Shown in pieces: positions 35,540-44,332 of a stretch of 64,000 bases of DNA. Each line of letters begins with the position of its first letter. The first letter of the stretch is position 1. The position numbers were made by a program, and so were the translations under genes. The notes under the pieces are model-generated. The model was not told the DNA's origin and did not search any database. It saw only the letters and a program-made list of their open reading frames with translations. Source of the stretch: Terriglobia bacterium (GTDB lineage: Bacteria > Acidobacteriota > Terriglobia > Bryobacterales > UBA6623); NCBI GenBank assembly GCA_009841225.1, contig VXMF01000008.1, forward strand, positions 81,763 through 145,762, in the 5' to 3' direction.

Positions 35540-37753
35540 TTAGCGCACGACGCTCCTTGGGCCGCTGCGTTCAACACGGACCGCCGCTTGCTTGTAGTTC
35601 GGTTCCCTCGAGATCGGGTCGAAAGCGCTCTGCGTGAGCTGGTTCGAGTTCTTCTCCTCGTAATGGAACGGCATGAACACCTGGCCCGGCGCCACGATCT
35701 CGGTGATGCGCAATTCCAAGCGCTCGATCCTGCTGCGGGGGGACACGACAGTGACGAGGTCGTGCGGCCTGAGGCCGAGCCGCTGTGCGTCGCCCGGATT
35801 CATTTCGAGCCACGCTGCCGGGGACATGCGCTCCAGGATCTTGACTTCCTTGGTCTTGGTTCGCGTGTGCCAGTGCTCGACCGTGCGACCGGTGTTGAAC
35901 ACGAACGGAAACGACCTCGTGGGCTGTTCCGGGTAGGGCTCCCATTCGACCGCGAATAATCTCGCCTTGCGGTCGGGTGTCTGGAAGTGGCCGTCGGCAT
36001 AGAGTCGGGTTGTCGGAGGCCGTCGGTCTCTGGCGCCTCGCGCGGCGTCCGACGGAAACGGCCACTGGATCGCGTGGTGCTTGTCGAGCAGGTCGTAGCT
36101 CAAGCCGGAATAGTCGCAGAGGCGCCCCTTCGAGACAGCGCGCCATTCCTCGAAAGCGTCTTCGGGCTCGCTCCAGCCGGGGAAGAGGGTGTCGCGGGCA
36201 CCGAGTTCCTCTGCGACCGCGAGGAAGATGTCGAAATCCGGGCGGGCCTCGCCGGGCGGGTCGACGGCCTTGTTGACCTTGCTCACCCGGCGCTCGGAAT
36301 TCGTATAGGTGCCGGTCTTCTCGCCCCAAATCGCCGCAGGCAGGACCATGTCGGCAATCCGGGTCGTCGGCGTCGGATGAAACCCGTCTTGCACCACGAG
36401 AAATTCGAGGTTCTCGAATCCCTGCCGCAAAACATCGACGTTCGGGAACGAGACCAACGGATTGGTGGCAATGATCCAGAGCGCCTTGATGTCGCCCTTG
36501 ACGCAAGCTTCGACAATGTCGGGATAGGCGAGACCGCGTGCGCGCGGCAACTTGTCCGCGTCGACGTCCCACATGTGGGCCAGTTCGGATCGATCTGCCT
36601 CGTCGGCGAAGTTCCGGTATCCCGGCATCGAAGCGGTGAATCCCGTCTCGCGCGTGCCCATGGCGTTGCACTGCCCGGTGATCGAGAATGGCGACGAGCC
36701 CGGCTTGCCGACGTTGCCCGTAATCAGCGCGAGGTTGTTGATGACATTGACTGTTTCGGTTCCCTTGCTCGAGTGGTTGACACCCATGGTCCAGGCAAGG
36801 AACGGCCGCTCCGCGCGCCCGTAGATCAGCGCGGCGCGATAGATCTGCTCCTCGCTCAGACCGGTCACGGACGCCACGCGCTCGGGCGTGTACTTCGCGA
36901 GGTGCGCCTCAAGTTCGTCGAAGCCGGTCGTATGGGCCTCGATGTAGTCCTTGTCGATCAGCCCGGCCCGGATCAGGATGTGGGCCATGCCGTTGAGCAG
37001 GGCGATATCGGAGCGGGGCTTGAGCGGCAGGTACAAGTCCGCCATCCGGGCCGTCTTGCTGACGCGGGGATCCGCGACCACGACGGTCTTGCCGGGGTTC
37101 CTTTCTAGGCGGTAGCACAGGATCGGGTGATTGTCGGCGATGTTCGCGCCAATCAGGAACACCGCGTCGGACTGCTCGAGGTCTTCGTACGCCCCGGGCG
37201 GTCCGTCGCTGCCGAACGATCGCTTGTAGCCCGACACGGCACTGGCCATGCAGAGAGTCGTGTTGCCGTCGTAGTTGTTCGTGCCGAAACCCAGCTGCAC
37301 CAGCTTGCCGAGTGCATAGAACTCCTCGGTCACGAGCTGCCCCGTGCTGACCACGCCCAAGGCGCGCGGCCCGTACCTCGATTGCACGTTGCGGAACTCC
37401 CGCACAAGGGTTCCGATGGCATCGTCCCATGCGATGCGCTCGAAGCGGCCCTTCGCGTTCTTGAGCAGCGGGTTGCGCGCTCGGCTCGCGGCCGCGACGA
37501 CCTCGTGTTCCGCCAGGCCCTTCGGGCAAAGCTTTCCGAGGTTGACAGGGTGGTCCTCGTTGCCGCGGACAGAGACTGCCTGGCCGCCTCTCACCCCGAT
37601 GTGCATGCCGCAGCCCACCGAGCAGTATCCGCAGGTGGTGGGCACCCAGCGTTCCGGAATCTTGGCCGCCGAGGTAAAGCCATAGCTTGGGTCGCGCCCG
37701 TAGGCGTAGTCTTGCTTCCGCGTGTCGAAGCCGAGCAGTCGCTTGAGACTCAT
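35540..37753 (-). CDS. assimilatory nitrate reductase, molybdopterin catalytic subunit
   Basis: Molybdopterin bis-MGD oxidoreductase of 737 residues that reduces nitrate to nitrite in the cytoplasm. The N-terminal [4Fe-4S] ligands are C41, C44, C48 and C76 (CGYCSVGCGM, then LCPKG). The molybdenum ligand is C168 in DGNTTLCMASAVSGYKRSFG. The C-terminal cofactor-binding domain has VFNTGRTVEHWHTRTKTKEV. No Tat signal is visible, consistent with an assimilatory enzyme. The ATG overlaps the stop of the upstream iron-sulfur gene (ATGA). The extra C-terminal [2Fe-2S] domain of some NasA proteins is absent. Confidence 0.93.
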   Translation of the reverse strand: MSLKRLLGFDTRKQDYAYGRDPSYGFTSAAKIPERWVPTTCGYCSVGCGMHIGVRGGQAVSVRGNEDHPVNLGKLCPKGLAEHEVVAAASRARNPLLKNAKGRFERIAWDDAIGTLVREFRNVQSRYGPRALGVVSTGQLVTEEFYALGKLVQLGFGTNNYDGNTTLCMASAVSGYKRSFGSDGPPGAYEDLEQSDAVFLIGANIADNHPILCYRLERNPGKTVVVADPRVSKTARMADLYLPLKPRSDIALLNGMAHILIRAGLIDKDYIEAHTTGFDELEAHLAKYTPERVASVTGLSEEQIYRAALIYGRAERPFLAWTMGVNHSSKGTETVNVINNLALITGNVGKPGSSPFSITGQCNAMGTRETGFTASMPGYRNFADEADRSELAHMWDVDADKLPRARGLAYPDIVEACVKGDIKALWIIATNPLVSFPNVDVLRQGFENLEFLVVQDGFHPTPTTRIADMVLPAAIWGEKTGTYTNSERRVSKVNKAVDPPGEARPDFDIFLAVAEELGARDTLFPGWSEPEDAFEEWRAVSKGRLCDYSGLSYDLLDKHHAIQWPFPSDAARGARDRRPPTTRLYADGHFQTPDRKARLFAVEWEPYPEQPTRSFPFVFNTGRTVEHWHTRTKTKEVKILERMSPAAWLEMNPGDAQRLGLRPHDLVTVVSPRSRIERLELRITEIVAPGQVFMPFHYEEKNSNQLTQSAFDPISREPNYKQAAVRVERSGPRSVVR

Positions 37754-39285
37754 GCCGCCGTTCTCCTTTCAAGAAACGGCATTGCCATGTTCTTGGGCAC
37801 CACGCTGACGAAGAACAGGTATCGACCGACCAGCGCCCCGCATGCTGCGAGCGCGAAGCCCACGCCCGCGAATCCCACGGCGGGCAGGCCGACGGCGCCT
37901 GTAGCGAGCAGCCCGAGCCGGAGCAGGAAGAGTCGCGCGAGCGGGCCGGAAAGCAGCCTCGCGGTAGCCTGCTTCTCGTACTCATCAGTGCGCACGAACC
38001 CAAAGAAGCGCCAGATTTCCAGCAGCACGTGGGCCACGGCCGAGACCGCCGCGCATGCGAGCAGGACAGCGTCATATCGCGTTCCGAGCATTGCGACGAG
38101 TAGTGGGCCCAGCGTCGTACCGGTCAGGAAGAAGTCGGCGATCGTCAGCGGACTGTTCCAGGCCGGGCGGCCCGGCACAAGATAGATGCGCGATGACGCA
38201 TACATTGCGAAGACACCGATCACCGAAGCGGCGGCGCCTATCAGCGAGGCCCCCGACATGCCTGTCAAGAGCATCGCCGCGCAAACCGACGCAGCCGCTC
38301 CGAACGAACTCAGGCCGAGGATCTCGCGACTGAGCCAAGAGGTCTTCACGTTGCGGATCGCTAGCGGCGCGAGCGCGGGCCGGCCCAGATGCAGCGGCGA
38401 CGCTGCGAAGGATGCCAGGCCCAGCGCGAGCGATACCAGCGCCGCGGTTCGCAGCGCCTGCGAGGTGCCCGCGAGGCTCAGCAGCCACGTCGTCGCAAAG
38501 CCCGCGATCGAGAGCTGGGTAAGCACCGTCATCAGCACCAGCGAGAAGTGCGGCTTCGCCGGCTTGATGCGGTGGAAGTCGGCCTTCTCGGCGTCGAGAG
38601 GCAGCCGCTCGGGCAGCGTGACGCGGGTCGTCGAGATCGTGTCGTCGGCGCTGGGCAGGCCCGGCGCGTTGGCCTCGTCACGGTACTTGCTCCGCCACTC
38701 GCTGACGTCGACGATCTCGATCGCAAGGGCCTGAGACGGGCAGGCGTCCACACATGCAGGCGCGTCGCCGTCGGCCAAGCGGCCGTGGCACATGTCGCAC
38801 TTTCCGACCACACCGCGAGCTTCGTTGAACGTCGGGACGCTGTACGGGCAGTTCCAGATGCAGTACTCGCATCCGATGCAGGAATCGGCATCGTGCAGGA
38901 CGATGCCGGTCCGGGGATCCTTGGAGTACGCCTCGGTAGGACAGCCTGTCATGCACGCTGGGTCGAGGCAGTGATTGCAGCCCATGGAAAGGTGCATGCG
39001 CTGCGTGTGGGGGAAGATGCCTCCCTCAACCTCTCCCACGCGCCGCCAGGAAACGTCGGCCGGGTTGTTGTTCTGCTCGGCGCACGCTACCTCGCAGCAC
39101 TTGCAGCCGACGCATTTCGACATGTCGAAGTGAAAGCGGTACTGCTGGCCGTCCTCGAGCGGGATATCCGGAATCAACGGGGAAGAGCCGACCAGCCCGC
39201 GCGAGGCCCGGGACTGTGGCGCAGCCTCGCCAAGCACCACGAAGGGGTTCGTCGAGGGTCGTTCGGATGTGGCCACTGTCTGCAC
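37750..39285 (-). CDS. fused DmsB/DmsC-like ferredoxin and membrane electron-transfer subunit
   Basis: About 511 residues. The N-terminal half is a four-cluster ferredoxin (CVGCKCCEVAC; CNHCLDPACMTGCP; CIGCEYCIWNCPY; CDMCHGRLADGDAPACVDACP). The C-terminal half has about eight helices of the DmsC anchor type (FSLVLMTVLTQLSIAGFATTW, then SSRIYLVPGRPAW). It would take electrons from quinol and pass them to the nitrate reductase encoded next to it, with which it overlaps by ATGA. No twin-arginine signal is seen, so the iron-sulfur part may face the cytoplasm. The start chosen is a GTG; another GTG lies three codons later, and the long open frame upstream looks spurious. Confidence 0.82.
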   Translation of the reverse strand: MQTVATSERPSTNPFVVLGEAAPQSRASRGLVGSSPLIPDIPLEDGQQYRFHFDMSKCVGCKCCEVACAEQNNNPADVSWRRVGEVEGGIFPHTQRMHLSMGCNHCLDPACMTGCPTEAYSKDPRTGIVLHDADSCIGCEYCIWNCPYSVPTFNEARGVVGKCDMCHGRLADGDAPACVDACPSQALAIEIVDVSEWRSKYRDEANAPGLPSADDTISTTRVTLPERLPLDAEKADFHRIKPAKPHFSLVLMTVLTQLSIAGFATTWLLSLAGTSQALRTAALVSLALGLASFAASPLHLGRPALAPLAIRNVKTSWLSREILGLSSFGAAASVCAAMLLTGMSGASLIGAAASVIGVFAMYASSRIYLVPGRPAWNSPLTIADFFLTGTTLGPLLVAMLGTRYDAVLLACAAVSAVAHVLLEIWRFFGFVRTDEYEKQATARLLSGPLARLFLLRLGLLATGAVGLPAVGFAGVGFALAACGALVGRYLFFVSVVPKNMAMPFLERRTAA

Positions 39286-39756
39286 TGAGTTCTGTGCAAT
39301 TCCTTTCCAGGCGTGGTGCGGATGCACCGGACCCGTCGAGACCGACTCTTGCGAGACGCCGGCCCGAACGGGGTTAGGTGAGTGGAACAGGGAAGCTCCG
39401 CGCTCGGCGCTGGCTCGCGCCGTGCGATTCGGCGGCTTCGAATCTACGCGGATCGGACCTCGCGGACAGCCTGGGTCCCGAGGCGGTGAGGCAGGGACGT
39501 TGGCACGCCACCCGCCTTTCTGTTCCGAAGCTAGCACGCCCGCAGCGAGATGTGAAGCAAAAATTTCTTATCGTCCGGATAACTGGCGAGTGGAACGCCG
39601 GCGCGTTCCTACACTGGACTTGTAGTTTGAGATTCGCTCCCCGCCGAGCGGATTCCACGCCCTTTCAGAGCTCCGCCATTAGCGGCGGCGCGATCGCGGT
39701 CCAGCCTAGTAGCCATACCGCGGCAGGGGGCATCGCATCCGGAGGAGGGACTTCCC
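39286..39756. other. divergent regulatory region of the nitrate island
   Basis: Region of 471 bases without a gene, separating the nitrate-reductase operon from nirBD. On the minus strand, a CGGCGC-GAGCCA-GCGCCG hairpin (39422-39405) lies in the reductase leader. The AT-rich patch at 39555-39585 is the only likely promoter area; no strong -35/-10 pair was found. Plus-strand hairpins near nirBD are listed separately. Confidence 0.45.
39631..39722 (+). promoter_or_regulatory. tandem hairpins with six-base loops in the nirBD leader
   Basis: CGCTC-CCCGCC-GAGCG (39635-39650; the stem extends with GATT/GATT wobble pairs) is followed 22 bases later by CCGCC-ATTAGC-GGCGG (39673-39688). A third stem, CGCGGT/ACCGCG, spans 39695-39722. 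Position 4 of the first loop is G and position 1 of the second is A, a partial match to ANTAR targets. No U-tract follows the third stem. Confidence 0.4.
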
Positions 39757-42700
39757 ATGGCGGGGAGCAGGAAGACAGCAGTGGTGATCGGAAACGGTCC
39801 CGTCGGGCACCGCTTCTGCGAGAAGCTGGTCGAGTTCGATGGCGGCCGCAACTATCGCATCGTCTCGTTCTGCGAGGAGCCCCGGCCCGCTTACGACCGA
39901 GTCCATCTCACGTCCTACTTCGACCATCGGGATCCCGCCAAGCTGGCCTTAGCGCGCATCGAGTGGTATCGCGAGAACGGAATCCAGCTCCATGTGGGAG
40001 ACCGCGCCCGGCGGATCGACCGCTCGCAGCGGAAGGTCGTGTCGGAAGCCGGTCTGGATATCCCCTACGATTGCGTTGTCCTAGCGACCGGTTCGCGACC
40101 GTTCGTTCCGCCCATCGAGGGCATTGACAAGCGCGGAGTCTTTGTCTACCGCACGATCGAGGATCTCGATACCATCATCGACTACTCAAAGCAAGCTCGG
40201 AGTTGCGCGGTGATCGGCGGCGGACTCCTCGGACTGGAAGCGGCCAAGGCCGCCTACGACCTCGGGCTCGAAACCCATGTCGTCGAATTCGCCCCGCGCC
40301 TGATGCCTCGTCAGATCGACGAGGCGGGATCGAACCTGCTGGTGCGCCAGATCGAGGCCTTGGGAGTCCGCGTGCACTTGCAAAAGGCCACGCAGGCCGT
40401 GCTGGGCAATGGCCGTGTCACCGGCATGGAGTTTTCGGATGGCGCAGACCTTGGCGTGGACATGATCATTGTTTCCGCTGGGATCCGACCGCGTGACGAA
40501 CTGGCCCGGGAGTGCGCACTGGACGTCGGGCCACGTGGCGGCGTCGCCGTCGACGACCAGCTGCGAACCACCGATCCGGACATCTATGCGATCGGAGAGG
40601 CCGCCCTGCACCGCGGCACGATCTACGGTCTGATCGCACCGGGCTGGGAGATGGCCGACGTCGCGGCGGGCCAGCTTGCGGGCAGGGACGTGCACTTCGA
40701 GGGCGGGAACCTCTCGACGAAGCTGAAGCTGATGGGCGTCGACGTTGCGAGCTTCGGCGACTACGAGGCCCCGGCCGAATCCGCTGTTCCGCTCGTGGTG
40801 GACGACCCGTTCGCCGGGATCTACAAGAAACTGCTTTTCAGCACGGACGGGAAGAGGCTGATCGGAGGCGTGTTGGTTGGCGATGCCTCCGGCTACTCCG
40901 AGCTGTCCGCTCTGGCCGAATCCGATCAGGAGCTGCCTTTCGAGCCCGCGCGCCTCGCAGGCTTCGGCGGCGAAGGCGCGCCCGACATTTCGGTTGGCAT
41001 CGGGGACGACGCGCAGGTGTGCTTCTGCAACAACGTCACCAAGGGAGCGATCTGCTCAGCGATCCGCGAGCACGATCTGTCGACGATCAGCGCCGTCAAG
41101 GAGAGCACGACGGCCGGGACTGGCTGCGGCGGCTGCCTCCCGATGGTGACGGGCCTGCTGAATGCCGAGCTCGAGGCCGCAGGCAAGGCGGTGCACAAGA
41201 GCCTCTGCGAGCACTTCGACTACACCCGGCAGGACCTGTTCGAAATCGTCAAGGTCAAGGGAATCCGCAGCTTCGAAGAGCTCATCCGCGATCACGGGCA
41301 GGGGTATGGCTGCGAGATCTGCAAGCCGGCCGTGACCTCGATCCTAGCGTCGCTTTGGAACGAGAGCATCACCGATCCCTCCCACCACACACTTCAGGAC
41401 ACCAACGACCGGTTTCTGGCGAACATGCAGCGCGGTGGCCTTTACAGCATCGTGCCGCGCGTGCCCGGAGGCGAAATAACTCCCGCAAAGTTGATCTCCC
41501 TGGGCACGGTGGCTAGGAAATACGGCCTGTACACCAAGATCACAGGAGGCCAGCGGGTCGACCTGTTCGGGGCGCAGGTGCATCAGCTGCCTGCCATCTG
41601 GGAGGAGCTGATCGATGCGGGCTTTGAGAGCGGGCACGCCTACGGCAAGGCCCTGCGCACGATCAAGAGCTGCGTCGGCACCACTTGGTGCCGCTACGGG
41701 GTCCAGGACTCGGTCGGGTTCGCCGTCCGCATCGAGAAGCGCTACCGGGGAATCCGCGCGCCGCACAAGGTCAAGGGCGCGGTGTCCGGCTGCGTTCGCG
41801 AGTGCGCCGAGGCGCAATCGAAGGACATCGGCTTGGTCGCGACCGAGACCGGATACAACCTCTTCGTCTGCGGGAACGGCGGGGCAAAGCCGCGGCACGG
41901 CGACTTGCTCGCTTCCTCCCTAGACGAGGAGACAGCGATCCGTTACATCGACCGCTTTTTCATGTACTACATCATGACGGCTGACAAGCTGACCCGCACG
42001 TCGGTCTGGATCGAGCAGCTCGAGGGCGGCATCGAGCGCATTAGGGACGTGGTCGTCCGCGACAAGCTCGGCATCTGCGATGAACTGGAGCGGCGCATGC
42101 AGTTTCTCGTGGACAGCTACCGCTGCGAGTGGAAGGAAGTGGTGAACGATCCCGTGCGGAGGAAGCTGTTCCGGCAGTTTGTCAACACCGACGAGGTTGA
42201 CTCCGGAATCGAGATTGTTCCCGAGCGCGGGCAGTCCCGCCCGGCCGATTGGCCGAAGGATGGAGTGAGGCTCGAGCAGATCAAGCTTCCCGGGGGCCAG
42301 ACCCTGGGCGAGTCGAAAGCGACCGGGGGCACACAGCGCGGGCGCAAGCTCGAATGGGTCCGAGTTGGCAGGGTCGCCGACTTCCCGCGGAACGGAGGCG
42401 CGGCGGTGAAGGTCGGCGAGACCCAGATCGCAGTCTTCAACCTGACCGACAGGGGCCAGTGGCGGGCCTGTCAGAACATGTGCCCGCACAAGAACGCCTT
42501 CGTGCTGGCCAGGGGAATCGCGGGCAGCGCTGGGCTCTCGCCCAAGGTAACCTGCCCTCTGCACAAGAAGCCCTTTTCGCTCGACACGGGCGAGTGCCTC
42601 TCGGGCGAACCCTACACGCTGAAGGTTTTTCCCGTGCGGGTCGCGGGTGACGGAGTGTACTTGCTGCTTCCGCCGGAACTGCAGCTCGACGCGCTGCTCG

Positions 42701-42768
42701 CAACGCCGCTGCACGTGATTCAAGCAGGCGACGCTGCAGCTGCACAGGCTTGCGCGGCCTGCACCTGA
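39757..42768 (+). CDS. nirB: NADH-dependent nitrite reductase, NirB-NirD fusion
   Basis: Single chain of 1,003 residues that reduces nitrite to ammonium. It begins with the FAD/NADH part (VVIGNGPVGHRF, CAVIGGGLLGLEAAKAAYDL). BFD-like [2Fe-2S] segments follow (VCFCNNVTKGAIC with GTGCGGCLP), then the sulfite/nitrite reductase core with siroheme/[4Fe-4S] ligands C639, C645, C679 and C683. After a linker, residues about 890-985 form a NirD-type Rieske domain that retains C909, H911, C933 and H936. NirD is usually a separate subunit and often lacks these ligands. GGAGGAGGG lies 7 bases before the ATG. Confidence 0.95.
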   Translation: MAGSRKTAVVIGNGPVGHRFCEKLVEFDGGRNYRIVSFCEEPRPAYDRVHLTSYFDHRDPAKLALARIEWYRENGIQLHVGDRARRIDRSQRKVVSEAGLDIPYDCVVLATGSRPFVPPIEGIDKRGVFVYRTIEDLDTIIDYSKQARSCAVIGGGLLGLEAAKAAYDLGLETHVVEFAPRLMPRQIDEAGSNLLVRQIEALGVRVHLQKATQAVLGNGRVTGMEFSDGADLGVDMIIVSAGIRPRDELARECALDVGPRGGVAVDDQLRTTDPDIYAIGEAALHRGTIYGLIAPGWEMADVAAGQLAGRDVHFEGGNLSTKLKLMGVDVASFGDYEAPAESAVPLVVDDPFAGIYKKLLFSTDGKRLIGGVLVGDASGYSELSALAESDQELPFEPARLAGFGGEGAPDISVGIGDDAQVCFCNNVTKGAICSAIREHDLSTISAVKESTTAGTGCGGCLPMVTGLLNAELEAAGKAVHKSLCEHFDYTRQDLFEIVKVKGIRSFEELIRDHGQGYGCEICKPAVTSILASLWNESITDPSHHTLQDTNDRFLANMQRGGLYSIVPRVPGGEITPAKLISLGTVARKYGLYTKITGGQRVDLFGAQVHQLPAIWEELIDAGFESGHAYGKALRTIKSCVGTTWCRYGVQDSVGFAVRIEKRYRGIRAPHKVKGAVSGCVRECAEAQSKDIGLVATETGYNLFVCGNGGAKPRHGDLLASSLDEETAIRYIDRFFMYYIMTADKLTRTSVWIEQLEGGIERIRDVVVRDKLGICDELERRMQFLVDSYRCEWKEVVNDPVRRKLFRQFVNTDEVDSGIEIVPERGQSRPADWPKDGVRLEQIKLPGGQTLGESKATGGTQRGRKLEWVRVGRVADFPRNGGAAVKVGETQIAVFNLTDRGQWRACQNMCPHKNAFVLARGIAGSAGLSPKVTCPLHKKPFSLDTGECLSGEPYTLKVFPVRVAGDGVYLLLPPELQLDALLATPLHVIQAGDAAAAQACAACT

Positions 42769-42848
42769 TCTTCATGAGGAGAAGTTGATGCCACATTGGG
42801 AAGGATGGACTTGGAGTGAGAGTTGAAACGATCGAGGAGGTCGACCCG

Positions 42849-43595
42849 ATGAATCGGAGATCGACGGCAGAGCCGGTCTATGAGGAGCGCGGCCTCGACG
42901 GGGACGCGCATCTCGAGTTCCTGCACCGAATCAGCGGGCGCTTGGCCGTTGCCGACCCCCTGAACGAGGTGCTGGGACAGATCGTTGAATTCCTCAACGA
43001 CGTGGTCGGCGCGGACTCTTGCTTCATCTACGTGCTCGAAGACGACCAGCTTGTCCTGCGCGCGTCGAAGAACCCGCATCCGGAGGCGGTCGGCAACCTC
43101 CGCATTCCGCTGGGCGACGGCATCACCGGCTGGGTGGCGCAGAACCGGGAAGGGGTCGCGATATCGGGCGGAGCGATGCGCGACAAGCGTTTCCGCACGT
43201 TCAGCCAGCTTCCCGAAGACGGATTCGAGGCCTTTCTGTCGGTCCCGATCCTCGCCGGAGGACGCCTGATCGGCGTCCTGAATTTGCAGCACCGCCAGTG
43301 CCACGAGCACTCCCAGCAAGAGACGAAGCTGGTATCGACAATCGGCCATCTGGTCGGCGCCGAGATCGAACGGGCGCGGCTAGATTCCGAAGTCGCAAAG
43401 CTCACCGGCCAACTGGCGACGCGAAAGCTGATCGAGAGGGCCAAGGGGATTCTGCAACGGGACCTTGGCTTTACAGAGGAGCAGTCGTACCTAAAGTTGC
43501 AGCAGGAGAGCAGGCGTCGGCGTATGCCGATGAAACAAGTCGCTGAGGCCGTGGTGCTCTCGGACGATCTCCGGCGCGCCCAATCCGAGAAGTAG
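42849..43595 (+). CDS. GAF-ANTAR protein, probable RNA-binding antiterminator
   Basis: Protein of 248 residues. An N-terminal GAF domain (about 25-170; FLNDVVGADSCFIYVLEDDQ, IPLGDGITGWVAQNREG) is followed by an ANTAR domain (about 188-240; LATRKLIERAKGILQRDLGF, then MPMKQVAEAVVL). ANTAR proteins bind paired hairpins with six-base loops and stop transcription termination, and are classically found with nitrate assimilation (NasR, NasT). The ATG at 42849 is 8 bases after GAGGAGG; a GTG at 42816 is less likely. It follows nirBD by 80 bases, probably in the same transcript. The ligand of the GAF domain is unknown. Confidence 0.9.
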   Translation: MNRRSTAEPVYEERGLDGDAHLEFLHRISGRLAVADPLNEVLGQIVEFLNDVVGADSCFIYVLEDDQLVLRASKNPHPEAVGNLRIPLGDGITGWVAQNREGVAISGGAMRDKRFRTFSQLPEDGFEAFLSVPILAGGRLIGVLNLQHRQCHEHSQQETKLVSTIGHLVGAEIERARLDSEVAKLTGQLATRKLIERAKGILQRDLGFTEEQSYLKLQQESRRRRMPMKQVAEAVVLSDDLRRAQSEK

Positions 43596-43813
43596 CGGTC
43601 AAATCCCGTCGCGGGTCTGGCATCCGGCGTTTCTTGGCAGCCGCTGCTGCCGCGCAGTGCTGGCTGACTTCCCGCCAGTCGGGGGAATGTCAGGATTCTG
43701 GCGTTAGCAGAGCCCCAGTTCGAGGGTTCGGTTCGCGAGTTCAGGGGGGCGGTCCGCCACTTCTGCCGCTCACGCAGTCACTTCCCTTTGCCGTGATACA
43801 CTCCGCCCAAGTC

Positions 43814-44332
43814 ATGGACGTACAGATTCGGACTGTGTTGCCGAGCGAATCGACCTTGATCTTTAGCTTTCTGACCCTAGCGGCTCGCATGCAGGAATCT
43901 GGAGAGCCAATTCAAAAGGCCCTGCGTGACCATGAGTTGAGAAGATACTGGCAGAACTGGGGCCGGCAAGGCGATCTCGGCGTCGTGGCGGAGTCCGACA
44001 GCGTCGGGTACCCGGTGAGCTGCGCGTGGGTGCGGCTCTTCTCCCCCGAGGATGCAGGCGCGGACTATGTGGGCGAGAACATTCCGGAGCTGGCAGTCGG
44101 GACGATTGCCCCGGCCCGTGGGCTGGGAGTGGGCACGAAGACCCTGCAGGCTCTGCTGAGCCTTTGTCAGGTCCACTACTCTGGAGTGAGCCTGAGCGTC
44201 AGAATCGATAATCCCGCAGTTCGTCTCTATGAGCGGCTGGGGTTCCGTAGAACATCGGCGAGTCCGATTGTCAACCGGGTGGGCACGGAGTCGGTCATCA
44301 TGCTTCTGAGCTTCGAAAGGAATCGAGGATGA
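43814..44332 (+). CDS. GNAT family N-acetyltransferase
   Basis: Acetyltransferase of 172 residues from the ATG at 43814; the open frame 60 codons upstream has no family match. The acetyl-CoA-binding region reads GTIAPARGLGVGTKTLQALL, close to the Q/RxxGxG/A consensus, followed by LSVRIDNPAVRLYERLGFRR, the classical GNAT C-terminal strand-helix. The substrate is unknown. Its stop overlaps the ATG of the sulfatase gene (ATGA), so the two are translationally coupled, an uncommon pairing. Confidence 0.85.
   Translation: MDVQIRTVLPSESTLIFSFLTLAARMQESGEPIQKALRDHELRRYWQNWGRQGDLGVVAESDSVGYPVSCAWVRLFSPEDAGADYVGENIPELAVGTIAPARGLGVGTKTLQALLSLCQVHYSGVSLSVRIDNPAVRLYERLGFRRTSASPIVNRVGTESVIMLLSFERNRG

Noticed and set aside
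39405..39422. Hairpin with a six-base loop in the nitrate reductase leader as an ANTAR target
   Set aside because: Single hairpin with loop GAGCCA; no second hairpin at suitable distance. Kept only as a note in the intergenic entry.
43636..43651. GGCAGC-CGCT-GCTGCC hairpin after the ANTAR gene
   Set aside because: Six base pairs without T-run; too common in GC-rich sequence to call a terminator.
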